From Lysobacterales bacterium 63-13 (lineage in GTDB: Bacteria; Pseudomonadota; Gammaproteobacteria; Xanthomonadales; Rhodanobacteraceae): a DNA stretch of 64,000 bases. Shown in pieces: positions 24,303 to 34,000 of this stretch. The DNA is taken from contig MKWR01000029.1 in NCBI GenBank assembly GCA_001899855.1, positions 141,212 through 205,211 on the forward strand. Direction: 5' to 3'. The notes beneath the pieces were generated by a model. It was not told where the DNA came from, made no database searches, and saw only the letters and a program-made list of their open reading frames with translations. Both the position numbers and the translations under genes were made by a program. Within the stretch, counting starts at the first letter, position 1. The number at the start of each line of letters is the position of its first letter.

Positions 24303-26135
24303 TCAGGCGGCGGCGCGCGAGGCGCGCTTGCGGTCGTTCTCGGTCAGGTGCTTCTTGCGCAGGCGGATCGCCTTGGGCGTGACTTCGACCAGTTCGTCGT
24401 CCTCGATGAACTCCAGCGCCTGTTCCAGCGACATCCTGATCGGCGGCGTCAGCTGCACGGTTTCATCCTTGCCGGCGGCGCGCACGTTGGTCATCTGCTT
24501 GGCACGCAGGGCGTTGACGGTGAGGTCATTGTCCTTGGCGTGGATGCCGACCAGCTGGCCTTCGTAGATTTCGTCGCCTTCGTTGATCAACAGGCGACCG
24601 CGCTCCTGCAGGCTGACCAGCGAATACGCTGGCGACGGGCCCTGGCCGTTCGAGATCATCACGCCATTGGAGCGTTTGGCGATCGCGCCTTCCGAGCGCG
24701 GACCGTAGTGATCGAAGACATGGAAGAGCAGGCCGGTGCCGGCGGTGATGGTGCGGAACTCGGTCTGGAAACCGATCAGGCCACGCGCCGGGATCATGTA
24801 CTCCAGACGAGCGCGACCGCGACCATCGAGTTCGATATTCGAGAGCTGCCCGCGACGGTTGCCGAGACGCTCCATGACGCCGCCCTGGAATTGTTCATCG
24901 AGGTCGACGACCAGTTGCTCGTAGGGTTCCTGCAGCTCGCCGTCGATTTCCTTGACGATGACCTCGGGGCGCGAGACGGCCAGTTCGTAGCCTTCGCGAC
25001 GCATGGTCTCGATGAGCACGGACAGATGCAGTTCGCCACGACCGGAAACCTTGAACTTGTCCGGATCCTCGGTCTCTTCGACCTTCATGGCGACGTTGTG
25101 CAGGGTTTCGCGAAGCAGGCGCTCGCGGATCTGGCGGCTGGTCAGGAACTTGCCGCCGCTGTGTTCCTTGACTCCGGCGAACGGCGAATTGTTGACCTGG
25201 AAGGTCATGCTGATGGTCGGCTCGTCGACGTGCAGCACCGGCAACTGCTCCGGCGCTTCCGGCGCGCAGATGGTGTCGGAAATGCTCAAGCCCTCGATGC
25301 CGTTGATGGCGATGATGTCGCCGGCTTCGGCTTCGGCGACTTCGCGGCGCTCCAGGCCCATGAAGCCGAGCACCTGCAGCACCTTGGCATTGCGCTTCTT
25401 GCCATCCTTGTCGAGCACGGCGACCGGCATGTTGGTGCGCACCTTGCCGCGCTGGATGCGGCCGATGCCGATCAGGCCGACATAGTTGCTGTAGTCGAGC
25501 TGGCTGATGCGCATCTGGAAGGGGCCGTCCGGATCAACCTGCGGCGGCGACACGTGCTTCATGATCGCCTCGTAAAGCGGCGTCATGTCGCCGGAGCGCA
25601 CATCGGAATCGAGACCGGCATAGCCGTGCAGGGCCGAGGCATAGACGACCGGGAAATCGAGCTGCTCGTCAGTCGCGCCGAGGCGGTCGAACAAGTCGAA
25701 GGTGGCGTTGAGCACCCAGTCAGGACGCGCGCCGGGACGATCGACCTTGTTGATCACGACGATGGGCTTGAATCCCATCTCGAAGGCCTTCTGCGTGACG
25801 AAGCGCGTCTGCGGCATCGGCCCGTCCATGGCATCGACGAGGATCAGCACGGTGTCGACCATCGACAGCACGCGCTCGACCTCGCCGCCGAAATCGGCAT
25901 GGCCCGGCGTGTCGACGATGTTGATGCGGTTGTCGCGCCAGGTGATCGCGGTGTTCTTGGACAGGATGGTGATGCCGCGTTCCTTTTCCTGGTCGTTGGA
26001 ATCCATGACGCGTTCGGCGAGCACGGTGCGCTCGCTGAAGGTGCCGGATTGCTTGAGCAGGCAGTCGACCAGGGTCGTCTTGCCATGATCGACGTGGGCG
26101 ACGATCGCGATATTGCGCAGTTTTTCGATGGACAT
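24303..26135 (-). CDS. typA: Ribosome-associated translational GTPase TypA/BipA
   Basis: TypA is an EF-G-like GTPase that binds ribosomes and helps 50S assembly and growth under stress. The 610-residue protein starts [22 protein letters not shown], with the G1 P-loop AHVDHGKT, the switch region near residues 45-60, [10 protein letters not shown] (G3) and NKVDRPGAR (G4). Translation factor domains II, III and V and the TypA-specific C-terminal domain follow ([20 protein letters not shown] near the end). Family length is about 605-615. The ATG at 26135 gives the canonical N-terminus; TTG and GTG codons 9-12 nt upstream are closer to an AGG-type ribosome site, so a four-residue extension is possible. 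Confidence 0.97.
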   Translation of the reverse strand: MSIEKLRNIAIVAHVDHGKTTLVDCLLKQSGTFSERTVLAERVMDSNDQEKERGITILSKNTAITWRDNRINIVDTPGHADFGGEVERVLSMVDTVLILVDAMDGPMPQTRFVTQKAFEMGFKPIVVINKVDRPGARPDWVLNATFDLFDRLGATDEQLDFPVVYASALHGYAGLDSDVRSGDMTPLYEAIMKHVSPPQVDPDGPFQMRISQLDYSNYVGLIGIGRIQRGKVRTNMPVAVLDKDGKKRNAKVLQVLGFMGLERREVAEAEAGDIIAINGIEGLSISDTICAPEAPEQLPVLHVDEPTISMTFQVNNSPFAGVKEHSGGKFLTSRQIRERLLRETLHNVAMKVEETEDPDKFKVSGRGELHLSVLIETMRREGYELAVSRPEVIVKEIDGELQEPYEQLVVDLDEQFQGGVMERLGNRRGQLSNIELDGRGRARLEYMIPARGLIGFQTEFRTITAGTGLLFHVFDHYGPRSEGAIAKRSNGVMISNGQGPSPAYSLVSLQERGRLLINEGDEIYEGQLVGIHAKDNDLTVNALRAKQMTNVRAAGKDETVQLTPPIRMSLEQALEFIEDDELVEVTPKAIRLRKKHLTENDRKRASRAAA

Positions 26136-26459
26136 CGGGAACACCAAACGACCTCGTAGCGGGCCGTCACAGGAAGAAAGTCGGGGGCCGCGATTTCGCG
26201 GCAGCCGGGCATTATGCCCGGATTTCGGATCGGGCGCTTGATTTCCGCCAGTCGGGGCGATGCTGCCGCCGCGCCAATGCGCACGTCATGTCGATGCGCC
26301 CGGCTGGTCCGGATGAGCCATGGCAACGCTGATTCGCCTTCACATCGGCCACGGAAAAGCGAGGCGTGGCGCCGGCTGCCGTCACACTTGCGGCGCAGGC
26401 GCACTGTCGAATCCGCGAAAATCGTTTAGGCTAGTCCGTTCATGATCTGGAGCAACGCA
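26136..26459. other. 324-nt divergent intergenic region between typA and ppiB
   Basis: No gene is visible here. It must hold the promoters of typA (leftward) and ppiB (rightward). The only promoter-like hexamer I can point to is TAGGCT at 26427-26432 upstream of ppiB, without a good -35. I see no riboswitch, hairpin of note or repeat. Confidence 0.5.
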
Positions 26460-26978
26460 ATGAATGCACCCAACCACCTGACTGCCCTGTTCAGCACATC
26501 CAAGGGGCCGATCCGGGTCAATCTGTTTGCAGACAAGACCCCGATCACGGTGGCAAATTTCGTCAATCTCGCCCAGCGCGGCTACTACAACGGCTTGATC
26601 TTCCATCGCGTGATCCCCGATTTCATGATCCAGGGCGGCTGCCCGAGCGGCAGCGGCACCGGCGGTCCGGGCTATCGCTTCGAGGACGAGATCGTGCCGA
26701 GCCTCAAGCACAATTCCGGCGGCGTGTTGTCGATGGCCAATGCCGGTCCGGGCACCAATGGCAGCCAGTTCTTCATCACCCATGTCGCCACGCCGTGGCT
26801 GGATGGCAAGCACACCGTGTTCGGCATGGTCGATGGCCCGGCCGATCAGAAAGTCGTCGATGCCATCCGCGGCGGCGACACGATCGAGTCGATCACGATC
26901 AATGGCGACACCAGCGCCTTGTTCGCGGCGACCAAGGCGCACCTGGACAAGTGGAACGCGATCCTCGACGCGGCTTGA
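26460..26978 (+). CDS. ppiB: Cytoplasmic cyclophilin-type peptidyl-prolyl isomerase
   Basis: The enzyme catalyses cis-trans isomerisation of proline peptide bonds. The 172-residue protein contains the cyclophilin signature ([19 protein letters not shown] near residues 40-58), then [12 protein letters not shown] and [14 protein letters not shown] (the active-site Gln/Phe segment), and HTVFGMV. There is no signal peptide, matching cytosolic PpiB. The ATG at 26460 is preferred over the upstream in-frame ATG because GGAG lies 7 nt before it. It is monocistronic, with a hairpin after its stop, and convergent with the second cyclophilin gene. Confidence 0.93.
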   Translation: MNAPNHLTALFSTSKGPIRVNLFADKTPITVANFVNLAQRGYYNGLIFHRVIPDFMIQGGCPSGSGTGGPGYRFEDEIVPSLKHNSGGVLSMANAGPGTNGSQFFITHVATPWLDGKHTVFGMVDGPADQKVVDAIRGGDTIESITINGDTSALFAATKAHLDKWNAILDAA

Positions 26979-27021
26979 GGCTGTCCCCTGGCAGAAGCTC
27001 TCGGGCCTGATGCTTTGCGCC

Positions 27022-27043
27022 AGCCTGCGGCAAGCCGCAGGCT
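27022..27043. terminator. Terminator hairpin between ppiB and the convergent isomerase gene
   Basis: The perfect 9-bp stem AGCCTGCGG / CCGCAGGCT with the loop CAAG is followed on the plus strand by GTTTCC. It sits 43 nt after the ppiB stop and 25 nt before the end of the convergent gene, so it may serve both. Confidence 0.6.
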
Positions 27044-27068
27044 GTTTCCTCCGGGATCGCTGCAGCCG

Positions 27069-28103
27069 CTATTGGGTTGCCTTGCGCTCGCGCACCGGGA
27101 TCGGCACGTTGCACAGGTCGATCTTGCCGGCGGGATGGATGTACCACGCATCACTGCGGTTGCGGCGTGATTCGATCAGCGCGCTGAAGGTCGGCGTGTC
27201 GGTGCGCAGGATTTCCAGCGGGATGCGTTCGCTGGCGGCCACATCGGCGGCGAGGCGCACCGAGGTGATCGGCGGCCTGGCCTGATCCTTGTCGTAGAAC
27301 CCGGCCGCGTCGTTGCCGCGCGGCAGGGCGGCTAGCAACTCCATGCCCTTGACCACGCGTCCGACCGTGGCGATGTTGCGATCAAGCTGGCGCGGCGCGT
27401 GACCGATGACGACATACAATTCGGCGCCGCTGCCGGATTCCGGTTCGTTGTTGCGGCCGGCGCCGACCATGCCGTAGCAGTGCGCAAGCCAGGCCTGGCC
27501 GGATTTCGGATCACGCGCGGCCGGAAAACCGTTGGAGAAACCGGCTTCGGGCGCATACAGATCGCCGTCGGGCAGCACGGTGAACGCAAGACCCTCGGCA
27601 GGCCGCGTGAATTCGGCGGCCAAGGTCGCCCTGGCCTTGCCGAGCGAGCGGGATTTCTCCGCGTCCTCGCCATTCGGGTCACCCCATTGGGTCACGAAAT
27701 TGTCCTGCACGCGCAGGATGGCGAGACCATCGAAATACTTCTGCCTGACCAGGGTGCGGATATTGACCACATGCAGGGGCGCGAACGCCTGGGCCAGTTC
27801 AATGACGACGCGCCCGCCAGGCAGTTCCATGTAAAGGGTGTTTTCCGCATCCAGCGTACGCCAGTCGCTCGCCGCGGAGGCATCGATGACCTCCTGCATG
27901 GTCGGCTTCTTCGCCGGTGCATCGGCCGCCGTGGCCAGGCCGCCCAGCATCAGGCCCATGCCCAGTGCGGCGGCCAGCGGCCAGCGGCTGCTGATCGAGA
28001 TGCGCCGATCCGAGGGCAATGCGGCAGCGGCCCGGCTAGGCAAAGCCCGCTGTCCGATGCGCACCCCGAAGTGTCTTGCGGCTGCGCCGATCTCCTTGCT
28101 CAT
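27069..28103 (-). CDS. Exported cyclophilin-like peptidyl-prolyl isomerase (divergent)
   Basis: The 344-residue protein has an unusually long N-terminal region before its hydrophobic export segment ([25 protein letters not shown], about residues 40-64), then a cyclophilin domain. The signature is recognisable but degenerate ([23 protein letters not shown]), with a late YGMVGAGR and [11 protein letters not shown] segment replacing NGSQFFIT. Loss of the usual catalytic Arg/Phe context leaves isomerase activity uncertain. The ATG at 28103 has GGGGA 5-8 nt upstream; a shorter start within the hydrophobic segment is less likely. It probably acts in the periplasm. The C-terminal 80 residues extend beyond the standard fold. 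Confidence 0.8.
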   Translation of the reverse strand: MSKEIGAAARHFGVRIGQRALPSRAAAALPSDRRISISSRWPLAAALGMGLMLGGLATAADAPAKKPTMQEVIDASAASDWRTLDAENTLYMELPGGRVVIELAQAFAPLHVVNIRTLVRQKYFDGLAILRVQDNFVTQWGDPNGEDAEKSRSLGKARATLAAEFTRPAEGLAFTVLPDGDLYAPEAGFSNGFPAARDPKSGQAWLAHCYGMVGAGRNNEPESGSGAELYVVIGHAPRQLDRNIATVGRVVKGMELLAALPRGNDAAGFYDKDQARPPITSVRLAADVAASERIPLEILRTDTPTFSALIESRRNRSDAWYIHPAGKIDLCNVPIPVRERKATQ

Positions 28104-28232
28104 GCTGTCCCCAAACCTGGTGGCTGAAGGCGCAAGCCTAACCGTTCCGCTGGCTTGCGCGGCGCATGACTTCTGGCGCATTCACTAGTGCGAAGTCAAT
28201 ACTATGATCCATTCAACGCTATGGCGTGATGA

Positions 28233-28625
28233 ATGGCAGCTCCCATGACCGAACTCGAAAGCCACCTGAAGAAATTCCAGAAGGAATTGTCCGCCGGATC
28301 CGTCTCGCTGGTGTTGCTCGCCGTTCTCGCCGGGACCGACGAACCGATGTATGGCTACCTGATTGCCAAGCGCCTTGCCGACGGCGGCGAGGGCGTGCTG
28401 GCCGGCAAGCAGAGCGCGCTGTATCCGGTGCTGCGCAACTTGAGTGCCTCGGGTCTGCTCGACAGCGAGGTTGAACCGTCCGTGGCCGGGCCGCCGCGCC
28501 GCTATTACCGGATCACCGCGCTCGGGCGTGCGGTCCTCGAACAATGGATTGCGGCGTGGACGACGACACGGGATTTTGTCGACAGCGTGCTCGAAAGCAA
28601 CAGTTTGCAAGGGGCGAAACCATGA
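28233..28625 (+). CDS. PadR-family transcriptional regulator
   Basis: PadR proteins are winged-helix repressors. The 130-residue product has the family layout: the first helices (SLVLLAVLAGTDEPMYGYLIAKRL), then the recognition segment and wing (LAGKQSALYPVLRNLSASGLLDSEV, GPPRRYYRITALGRAVLEQWIAAW). Its stop overlaps the start of the next gene (ATGA). That next gene encodes a membrane protein of the HAAS/DUF1700 type that is often paired with PadR, so the regulator probably controls this small operon. An alternative ATG lies at 28245; neither start has an obvious ribosome site. Confidence 0.88.
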   Translation: MAAPMTELESHLKKFQKELSAGSVSLVLLAVLAGTDEPMYGYLIAKRLADGGEGVLAGKQSALYPVLRNLSASGLLDSEVEPSVAGPPRRYYRITALGRAVLEQWIAAWTTTRDFVDSVLESNSLQGAKP

Positions 28626-29530
28626 ATCATCCGATTCCGAAAACCATCCGTGAATACCTCGACCAGTTGCGTGTGGAGCTGCGCGGGGCCGATGCGGCGA
28701 TGATCCAGGATGCCTTGTACGACGCCGAGGAACACCTGCGCGCCGAACTGGCGGAGCATCCCGAGCTCGACGAGGCGGCGGTCCTGGCCAAGGTTGCGAC
28801 CAGCTACGGCGCGCCCGACGAGGTCGCCGAGATCTATCGGGTCAAGGAGGGCGAGGTCGAGCAGGCCTTGCGGCCACGCCGTGTGCGCCCCGTCACCGAG
28901 AAATCCTTCATCGCCAGGTTCTTCAGCGTTGCGGTTGATCCGCGCGCCTATGCGGCAATGTTCTACATGGTGCTGGCGCTGGCGACCGGAATTTTCTACT
29001 TCACCTGGGTGGTCACCGGCTTGAGTCTCTCGGCGGGGTTCGCGATCCTCATCATCGGCATTCCGTTCATCGTGCTGTTCTTCGCCACGGTGCGCGCCTT
29101 GTCCTTTGTCGAAGGCAAGATCGTCGAGGCCATGCTCGGTGTGCGCATGCCGCGTCGCCCGCTGTATGTCGATCTCGAAAAATCGATCTGGCAACGCATC
29201 GGCGCGATGTTCACCGATCCGCGCACCTGGAGCACGCTGTTCTACATGCTGCTGATGCTGCCGCTGGGCATTGTCTATTTCTGCATCGTCACCATCGGCA
29301 TGTCCTTGGCACTGGGTTTCATTGCCGCGCCGTTCCTGCATGTGTTCGGAGTTCCCGGCGGAATCATCATCAACGATCGCTCGGATCTGTTCATGACATC
29401 GCCATTCTGGCTGCCGCTGGTGTTTATCGCGGGTGTGTTGCTGCTGTTCGGCATGCTGCATATCGCCAAGGCGATCGGACAGCTGCATGGTCAGTTGGCC
29501 AAGCATCTGCTGGTCAAGTCGCAGAGTTGA
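28622..29530 (+). CDS. Membrane protein with N-terminal HAAS/DUF1700-like domain and putative sensor domain
   Basis: The 302-residue protein begins with a soluble helical domain (TIREYLDQLRVELRGADAAMIQDALYDAEEHLRAEL) like the HAAS domain of DUF1700 proteins. It then has two repeats of a hydrophobic hairpin module (about residues 110-160 and 205-290). Each repeat opens with the pattern DPRxYxxMFYM or DPRTWSTLFYM and leads into paired membrane helices, as in the Sensor family. The internal duplication is visible by eye. It is translationally coupled to the PadR gene, so it may sense a membrane signal and act on or with that repressor. The ligand is unknown. Confidence 0.82.
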   Translation: MNHPIPKTIREYLDQLRVELRGADAAMIQDALYDAEEHLRAELAEHPELDEAAVLAKVATSYGAPDEVAEIYRVKEGEVEQALRPRRVRPVTEKSFIARFFSVAVDPRAYAAMFYMVLALATGIFYFTWVVTGLSLSAGFAILIIGIPFIVLFFATVRALSFVEGKIVEAMLGVRMPRRPLYVDLEKSIWQRIGAMFTDPRTWSTLFYMLLMLPLGIVYFCIVTIGMSLALGFIAAPFLHVFGVPGGIIINDRSDLFMTSPFWLPLVFIAGVLLLFGMLHIAKAIGQLHGQLAKHLLVKSQS

Positions 29531-29654
29531 GGAAACGACACGGTGCCGGCTTCGCGCACGCCCTGTCCGGACGTGGCGCGAAGCCGTTCGCACCTGCCGG
29601 TGTGGATCCGGCAAACTGCGCGCTCCGTGCAGACAGGTTCCAGCCGAAGCAGCC

Positions 29655-30116
29655 ATGCTCAATCTTGAACACCGGATCCCGCCACCCCTCGTTGCGTTGC
29701 TGACGGTTGCCGCGATGTGGGCACTGGCGCAGATCGGCCCGCGCTTTGCCATGCAAGCGGAACTGCGCCACGTCCTTGTCGTCGTGCTGGTGCTGATCGG
29801 CATCGCCTTCGATGTGTCCGGCATCCTCGCGTTTCGCGCCTCGCGCACGACCGTCAATCCGCTCAAGCCCGAGCGCAGTTCGAGCCTGGTCGTCGGTGGC
29901 ATCTACCGCATCACGCGCAATCCGATGTATGTCGGCATGGCCATCCTGTTGCTGGCCTGGGCAGTGCATCTTTCCGCCTGGTTGCCGTTCGCAGGCATCC
30001 TCGCCTTCGTCCTCTACATCACCCGCTTCCAGATCCGTCCGGAAGAGCGCGCCCTGCAACGCATCTTTGGCGAGGCGTTCAGCGCCTATTGCGCGCGGGT
30101 GCGGCGCTGGCTTTGA
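29655..30116 (+). CDS. Isoprenylcysteine carboxyl methyltransferase (ICMT/PEMT)-family membrane protein
   Basis: The 153-residue integral membrane protein has about four hydrophobic segments. It carries the conserved SAM-binding motif of the ICMT/phospholipid methyltransferase family: GGIYRITRNPMYVGM, followed near the C-terminus by RPEERALQRIFGEAFSAYCARVRRW. Bacterial members methylate small molecules or lipids, mostly undefined. The chosen ATG at 29655 begins MLNLEHRIPPP, and the longer upstream frame is the shadow of the preceding gene. It lies 124 nt after the sensor gene, possibly as part of the same transcript. Confidence 0.85.
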   Translation: MLNLEHRIPPPLVALLTVAAMWALAQIGPRFAMQAELRHVLVVVLVLIGIAFDVSGILAFRASRTTVNPLKPERSSSLVVGGIYRITRNPMYVGMAILLLAWAVHLSAWLPFAGILAFVLYITRFQIRPEERALQRIFGEAFSAYCARVRRWL

Positions 30117-30263
30117 CAGCGACCGTGCAGCGGCGGCCAATGATGCGCCTGCCGTCCGCGCGATCGGGAGCGCCGGACAAGGTGAAGCCGATGCAACGGA
30201 CGCGCCGCTCGAGGTGACGGCGTGCAGGCCGTTGCGGGATGCCGCAAACACCGCCTGGATCAT

Positions 30264-30292
30264 TTGCAAAGTTCGCGCGCTGTCGCTGTAAT
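30264..30292 (+). promoter_or_regulatory. Sigma-70-type promoter of pgk
   Basis: TTGCAA (30264-30269) and TGTAAT (30287-30292) are separated by exactly 17 nt, matching the -35 and -10 consensus at four and five of six positions. The -10 ends 37 nt before the pgk start codon. Confidence 0.65.
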
Positions 30293-30329
30293 GGCGCGCT
30301 CATCTTCTTCCAATGACCAGGAAAGCCCG

Positions 30330-31505
30330 ATGCCCATCCTTCGCATGAGCGATCTCGATCTCGGCAACAAGCGCGTCCTCATACGACAGGATCTCAACGT
30401 GCCGATCGAGGCGGGCAGGATCACCTCCGAGCAGCGCATCACGGCTTCATTGCCGACGTTGAAACTGGCCCTGGAAAAGGGCGCGACGGTGCTGGTCACC
30501 TCGCATCTGGGACGGCCCAAGGAGGGCGTCTGGAGCGAGGCGGATTCGCTGGCCCCGGTGGCCGCGCGTTTGTCGGAGTTGCTTGGCCGCGAGGTGCCGC
30601 TGATCCGCGACTGGGTCGACGGCGTCGAGGTTGCGCCCGGCTCGATCAGCCTGCTTGAAAACTGCCGCATGAATGTCGGCGAGGCCAAGGACGACGAGGC
30701 GCTCTCGCGCAAATATGCGGCATTGTGCGATGTCTTCGTCATGGATGCGTTTGGCACCGCGCACCGCGCGCAGGCGTCCACGCATGGGGTGATCCGCTTC
30801 GCGCGGATCGCCGCCGGTGGACCATTGCTGATGGCCGAGCTCGATGCGCTGGCCAAGGCGCTTGAATATCCATCGCGACCGCTGCTGGCGATCGTTGCCG
30901 GATCCAAGGTGTCGACCAAGCTGACCCTGCTGGAGAACCTCGTCGACAAGGTCGATCAGTTGATCGTCGGTGGCGGCATTGCCAACACCTTCCTCGCTGC
31001 AGCCGGCTACAAGGTCGGCAAATCGCTGTGCGAGCCGGAACTGGTCGACACGGCCCGACGCATCAGCGCGGCAGCCGCGGCGCGCGGCGGACAGGTGCCG
31101 ATTCCCGTCGATGTCGTCGTCGCGCCGCGCTTTGCCGCCGATGCGCCAGCGACGGTGAAGCTCGTTGCCGAGGTCGGCGACGAGGACATGATCCTCGATA
31201 TCGGCCCGCAGACCGCCGCGCATTACGCCGCCATGATCGACAAGGCCGGCACCGTGGTCTGGAACGGCCCGGTTGGCGTATTCGAGTTCGATGCCTTTGG
31301 CGGCGGCACCAGGGTGCTGGCGCAGGCCATCGCGAAATCGCCGGCGTTCTCCATTGCCGGCGGCGGCGACACCCTCGCCGCAGTCGAGAAATACGGCATT
31401 GCCGACAAGGTTTCCTACATCTCCACCGGCGGCGGCGCCTTCCTTGAATTCCTCGAGGGCCAGGAGTTGCCGGCTGTCACCGCGCTGCGTGCACGCGGCG
31501 CCTGA
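30330..31505 (+). CDS. pgk: Phosphoglycerate kinase
   Basis: The enzyme makes ATP from 1,3-bisphosphoglycerate in glycolysis and runs backwards in gluconeogenesis. The 391-residue protein shows [10 protein letters not shown] and TSHLGRPK (substrate-binding Asp and Arg), [14 protein letters not shown] at the domain interface, and the C-terminal nucleotide signature [17 protein letters not shown] with [11 protein letters not shown]. Length is standard. The ATG at 30330 has AGGAAA 7 nt upstream and removes an unconserved 36-codon extension. It starts the pgk-pyk-fba glycolytic block and has its own clear promoter. Confidence 0.97.
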   Translation: MPILRMSDLDLGNKRVLIRQDLNVPIEAGRITSEQRITASLPTLKLALEKGATVLVTSHLGRPKEGVWSEADSLAPVAARLSELLGREVPLIRDWVDGVEVAPGSISLLENCRMNVGEAKDDEALSRKYAALCDVFVMDAFGTAHRAQASTHGVIRFARIAAGGPLLMAELDALAKALEYPSRPLLAIVAGSKVSTKLTLLENLVDKVDQLIVGGGIANTFLAAAGYKVGKSLCEPELVDTARRISAAAAARGGQVPIPVDVVVAPRFAADAPATVKLVAEVGDEDMILDIGPQTAAHYAAMIDKAGTVVWNGPVGVFEFDAFGGGTRVLAQAIAKSPAFSIAGGGDTLAAVEKYGIADKVSYISTGGGAFLEFLEGQELPAVTALRARGA

Positions 31506-31608
31506 TCCGCTCCGCGCAATCCATGCGCAGGCGTGCGCGGGGACGTGCCGACACGTTGCCGCCGCACGCCTGTGATAGCTTCATGCGTTGACCCGGAGGG
31601 ATCACTGG

Positions 31609-33075
31609 ATGTCTGAGCAGTTGCGTCGCACGCGGATCATTGCCACGTTGGGCCCGGCCACCGATGCGCCCGGGATGTTGAAGAAGGTCCTTGCCGAAGG
31701 CGTGGATGTGGTGCGCCTGAATTTCTCCCACGGCGTTGCCGACGACCATCGCGCACGTGCCGCGGCGGCGCGTGCCGCAGCGGCGGAACTTGGTCGTGAG
31801 GTCGCCGTGCTTGGCGACCTGCAGGGACCGAAGATCCGCGTCGAGCGCTTTGCCGATGGCGCGGTGCATCTTGAGGTCGGTGCGCGCTTCACCCTGGACT
31901 GCCGTGCCGATGCACCACCCGGCGATGCCAGCCGGGTTGGCGTCGGCTATCTCGACCTGTGGCGCGACGTGAAGCCTGGCGACCTCCTCCTCCTCGATGA
32001 CGGCCTGATTGCCCTTGACGTTGTCGAGGTGGTTGTCGAACTGGTGCATTGCCGCGTGCGTATTGGCGGTCGCCTGTCCGATCGCAAGGGCATCAATCGC
32101 CAGGGGGGCGGGCTTACGGTTGCCGCGCTTTCGGACAAGGATCGCCACGATATCCAGCTTGCCGCCGAACTGCAGGTCGAATTTCTCGCGGTATCCTTCG
32201 TCAAATGCGCGGCCGATGTCGAACAGGCGCGTCGCCTGCTGCGCGAGGCCGGCGGCGATGCCGCCATCGTCGCCAAGATCGAACGTACCGAAGCGATTGC
32301 CGCGCTCGGCGAAATCATCGACGCCAGCGATGTGGTGATGGTCGCCCGCGGCGACCTCGGCGTGGAAATCGGTGATGCGGAATTGCCCGGGCTGCAGAAG
32401 AAGATCATCCGCGAAACGCTGGAGCGCAGCCGCGTCGTCATCACCGCCACGCAGATGATGCAATCGATGGTCGAGTCGCCCATTCCGACCCGCGCCGAAG
32501 TGCTCGATGTCGCCAACGCGGTGATCGACGGCACCGACGCGGTGATGTTGTCGCAGGAGACCGCCTCGGGCCGCCATCCGGATACGGCCGTTGCCGCGAT
32601 GCGCCGGGTCTGCCTGGGTGCGGAACGCCAGTTCGAGCCAAAGATCGATTTCGGGCCGGGCGCGCATGCACTTGATCGCACCGACCAGGCCATTGCCCTG
32701 GCGAGCATGTTCCTCGCCGACCGCATTGGCGTGCGTGCCATTGTTGCCTTGACAGAATCCGGTGCCACGGCGCGCTGGCTGTCACGCCATCGCTCCAGCG
32801 TGCCCATCTACGCGCTGTCGCGCAATGCTGCCGCGCGTCGGCGCATGCTGCTGTTTCGCGATGTCCACCCGATCGAATTCGATCCCCACGATGTCGGCCC
32901 GATGCAAGCCGCGCGCGAGGCGATCCAGCACCTGTACCACCTTGCTCACCTGGTCGAGGACGACCGCGTGATCCTCACCACCGGCGACCACACCGGCCAG
33001 CTCGGCGGCACCAATACGTTGAAACTGTTGCGCGTCGGCGCGGATGGAATGGCTGAGGGGTTGGGAGATCTCTGA
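31609..33075 (+). CDS. pyk: Pyruvate kinase
   Basis: The enzyme converts phosphoenolpyruvate and ADP to pyruvate and ATP. The 488-residue protein has the N-terminal RRTRIIATLGPAT, the active-site region AIVAKIERTEA with MVARGDLGVEI, and the helix DGTDAVMLSQETASGRHP. A C-terminal domain (about 350-488) ends with GDHTGQLGGTNTLKLLRVG, the allosteric region of the bacterial class. The ATG at 31609 is preceded by GGAGGG. It lies 103 nt after pgk on the same strand, a gap that may hold its own promoter. Confidence 0.97.
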   Translation: MSEQLRRTRIIATLGPATDAPGMLKKVLAEGVDVVRLNFSHGVADDHRARAAAARAAAAELGREVAVLGDLQGPKIRVERFADGAVHLEVGARFTLDCRADAPPGDASRVGVGYLDLWRDVKPGDLLLLDDGLIALDVVEVVVELVHCRVRIGGRLSDRKGINRQGGGLTVAALSDKDRHDIQLAAELQVEFLAVSFVKCAADVEQARRLLREAGGDAAIVAKIERTEAIAALGEIIDASDVVMVARGDLGVEIGDAELPGLQKKIIRETLERSRVVITATQMMQSMVESPIPTRAEVLDVANAVIDGTDAVMLSQETASGRHPDTAVAAMRRVCLGAERQFEPKIDFGPGAHALDRTDQAIALASMFLADRIGVRAIVALTESGATARWLSRHRSSVPIYALSRNAAARRRMLLFRDVHPIEFDPHDVGPMQAAREAIQHLYHLAHLVEDDRVILTTGDHTGQLGGTNTLKLLRVGADGMAEGLGDL

Positions 33076-33100
33076 TTTCGGGTCCGAAGGCTGAGGGCGC

Positions 33101-33308
33101 TCCTGCGACAGGCTCAGGGCGAGCGGGTGGGGCGGACTCAACCCTCACTCTCTGTTCGTCCCGAGCCTGCCGAACGATTGACGGGAATGCGACCAGGCGC
33201 CGGGTTTCGCTTGTCTTCGCGGTTTTCGGCGAAAGAATCGCACCAGGCCGCCAGAATGCAAATCCGCTCGCCTCCGAAAGTCCTGAGCCAGTCGAAGGAT
33301 GAACAGGG
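33101..33308. repeat. Cluster of three degenerate copies of a 25-nt palindromic intergenic repeat
   Basis: Copy 1 (33101-33127, CCTGCGACAGGCTCAGGGCG) is inverted relative to copy 2 (33153-33176, GTTCGTCCCGAGCCTGCCG), and the pair can form a stem. Copy 3 (33281-33307, TCCTGAGCCAGTCGAAGGAT) is in the orientation of copy 2. All resemble the widespread proteobacterial element GTTCGTCCTGAGCCTGTCGA. They occupy the gap between pyk and the small periplasmic protein gene. Confidence 0.7.
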
Positions 33309-33361
33309 TTCGCTTGCCCCGGATTCGCTATCCTTCGTCCCTTTCCAGCGGAGTAACTGCC

Positions 33362-33817
33362 ATGTATCTGCGCCGTGCCATTTTGCTGGTTGCCAGCATG
33401 TCCGTGATGTCGTTTGCTTTTGCGCAAAAGGTTCCGCGTTCGGTCGCGCCGGAGGACCTTGAAAAATACTGGGTGCTGATGAAGGCCTCGGTCGCGGGCA
33501 ATGCGCCCCTCGGTGGCAAGAACATGGATCAATCCGGTTGCGCGGCGGTGTCGTTCATCGTCGAAGGCAATGGCCGTGCCAGCAATATCACCGTCGAGAA
33601 GGTCGAGCCACCGGGCGGTCTCGGCGAGCTGGCCCGGAGCATCGCCGAAAACATCGAGTTCGAGCCGACCATCAGCAACGCCGGGCGTGATCGCGTGTTC
33701 AGTTCGCTGATCTTTCCGTTCAATCTCCCGGCGGATGCAGATGCGCGTCAGGCGATCATGGAGAAGTGTGTCATCCCGGCACGGCGCTGGAATCCGAAAA
33801 GCCAGCAAAAACAATAA
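33362..33817 (+). CDS. Small exported protein, possible TonB C-terminal-like fold
   Basis: The 151-residue protein starts with a signal peptide (MYLRRAILLVASMSVMSFAFA, cleavage near AQ). A short domain follows containing GCAAVSFIVEGNGRASNITVEKVEPPG and FEPTISNAGRDRVFSSLIFPFNL. The pattern of a central strand with xVxFxVxxxGxxxxIxV resembles the TonB C-terminal/energy-transducer fold, which is often found in stand-alone periplasmic proteins. No transmembrane or proline-rich TonB region is present, so a genuine energy-transduction role is unlikely. GGAG lies 10 nt before the ATG. Function is otherwise unknown. Confidence 0.72.
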   Translation: MYLRRAILLVASMSVMSFAFAQKVPRSVAPEDLEKYWVLMKASVAGNAPLGGKNMDQSGCAAVSFIVEGNGRASNITVEKVEPPGGLGELARSIAENIEFEPTISNAGRDRVFSSLIFPFNLPADADARQAIMEKCVIPARRWNPKSQQKQ

Positions 33818-33878
33818 CGTGCCGACAATCGTTGCGACGCTTTGACGCGTCGCCAGTGTGCCGATGGCGGACCCGGGC

Positions 33879-33910
33879 GGACTGCAGTCCGACGCGATCT
33901 GGCCTATACT
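33879..33910 (+). promoter_or_regulatory. fba promoter region with a 12-bp palindrome
   Basis: TATACT (33905-33910) is a good -10 box 90 nt before fba. The perfect palindrome GGACTGCAGTCC (33879-33890) covers the place where the -35 box should be, and no consensus -35 is present. The overlap suggests an operator or activator site, but the palindrome could be fortuitous. Confidence 0.45.
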
Positions 33911-34000
33911 CCGCGCCCCTGAAAGTCCCATCCCTCCCTGTCCGGCACCCAGCATCCTGCGTGACGGCATAACGCGTTTGTTTTACGGAGTCGTTCATCC

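Noticed and set aside
24348-26159. 603-codon open frame opposite typA
   Set aside because: It is a mirror frame of a highly conserved GTPase; no independent evidence supports it.
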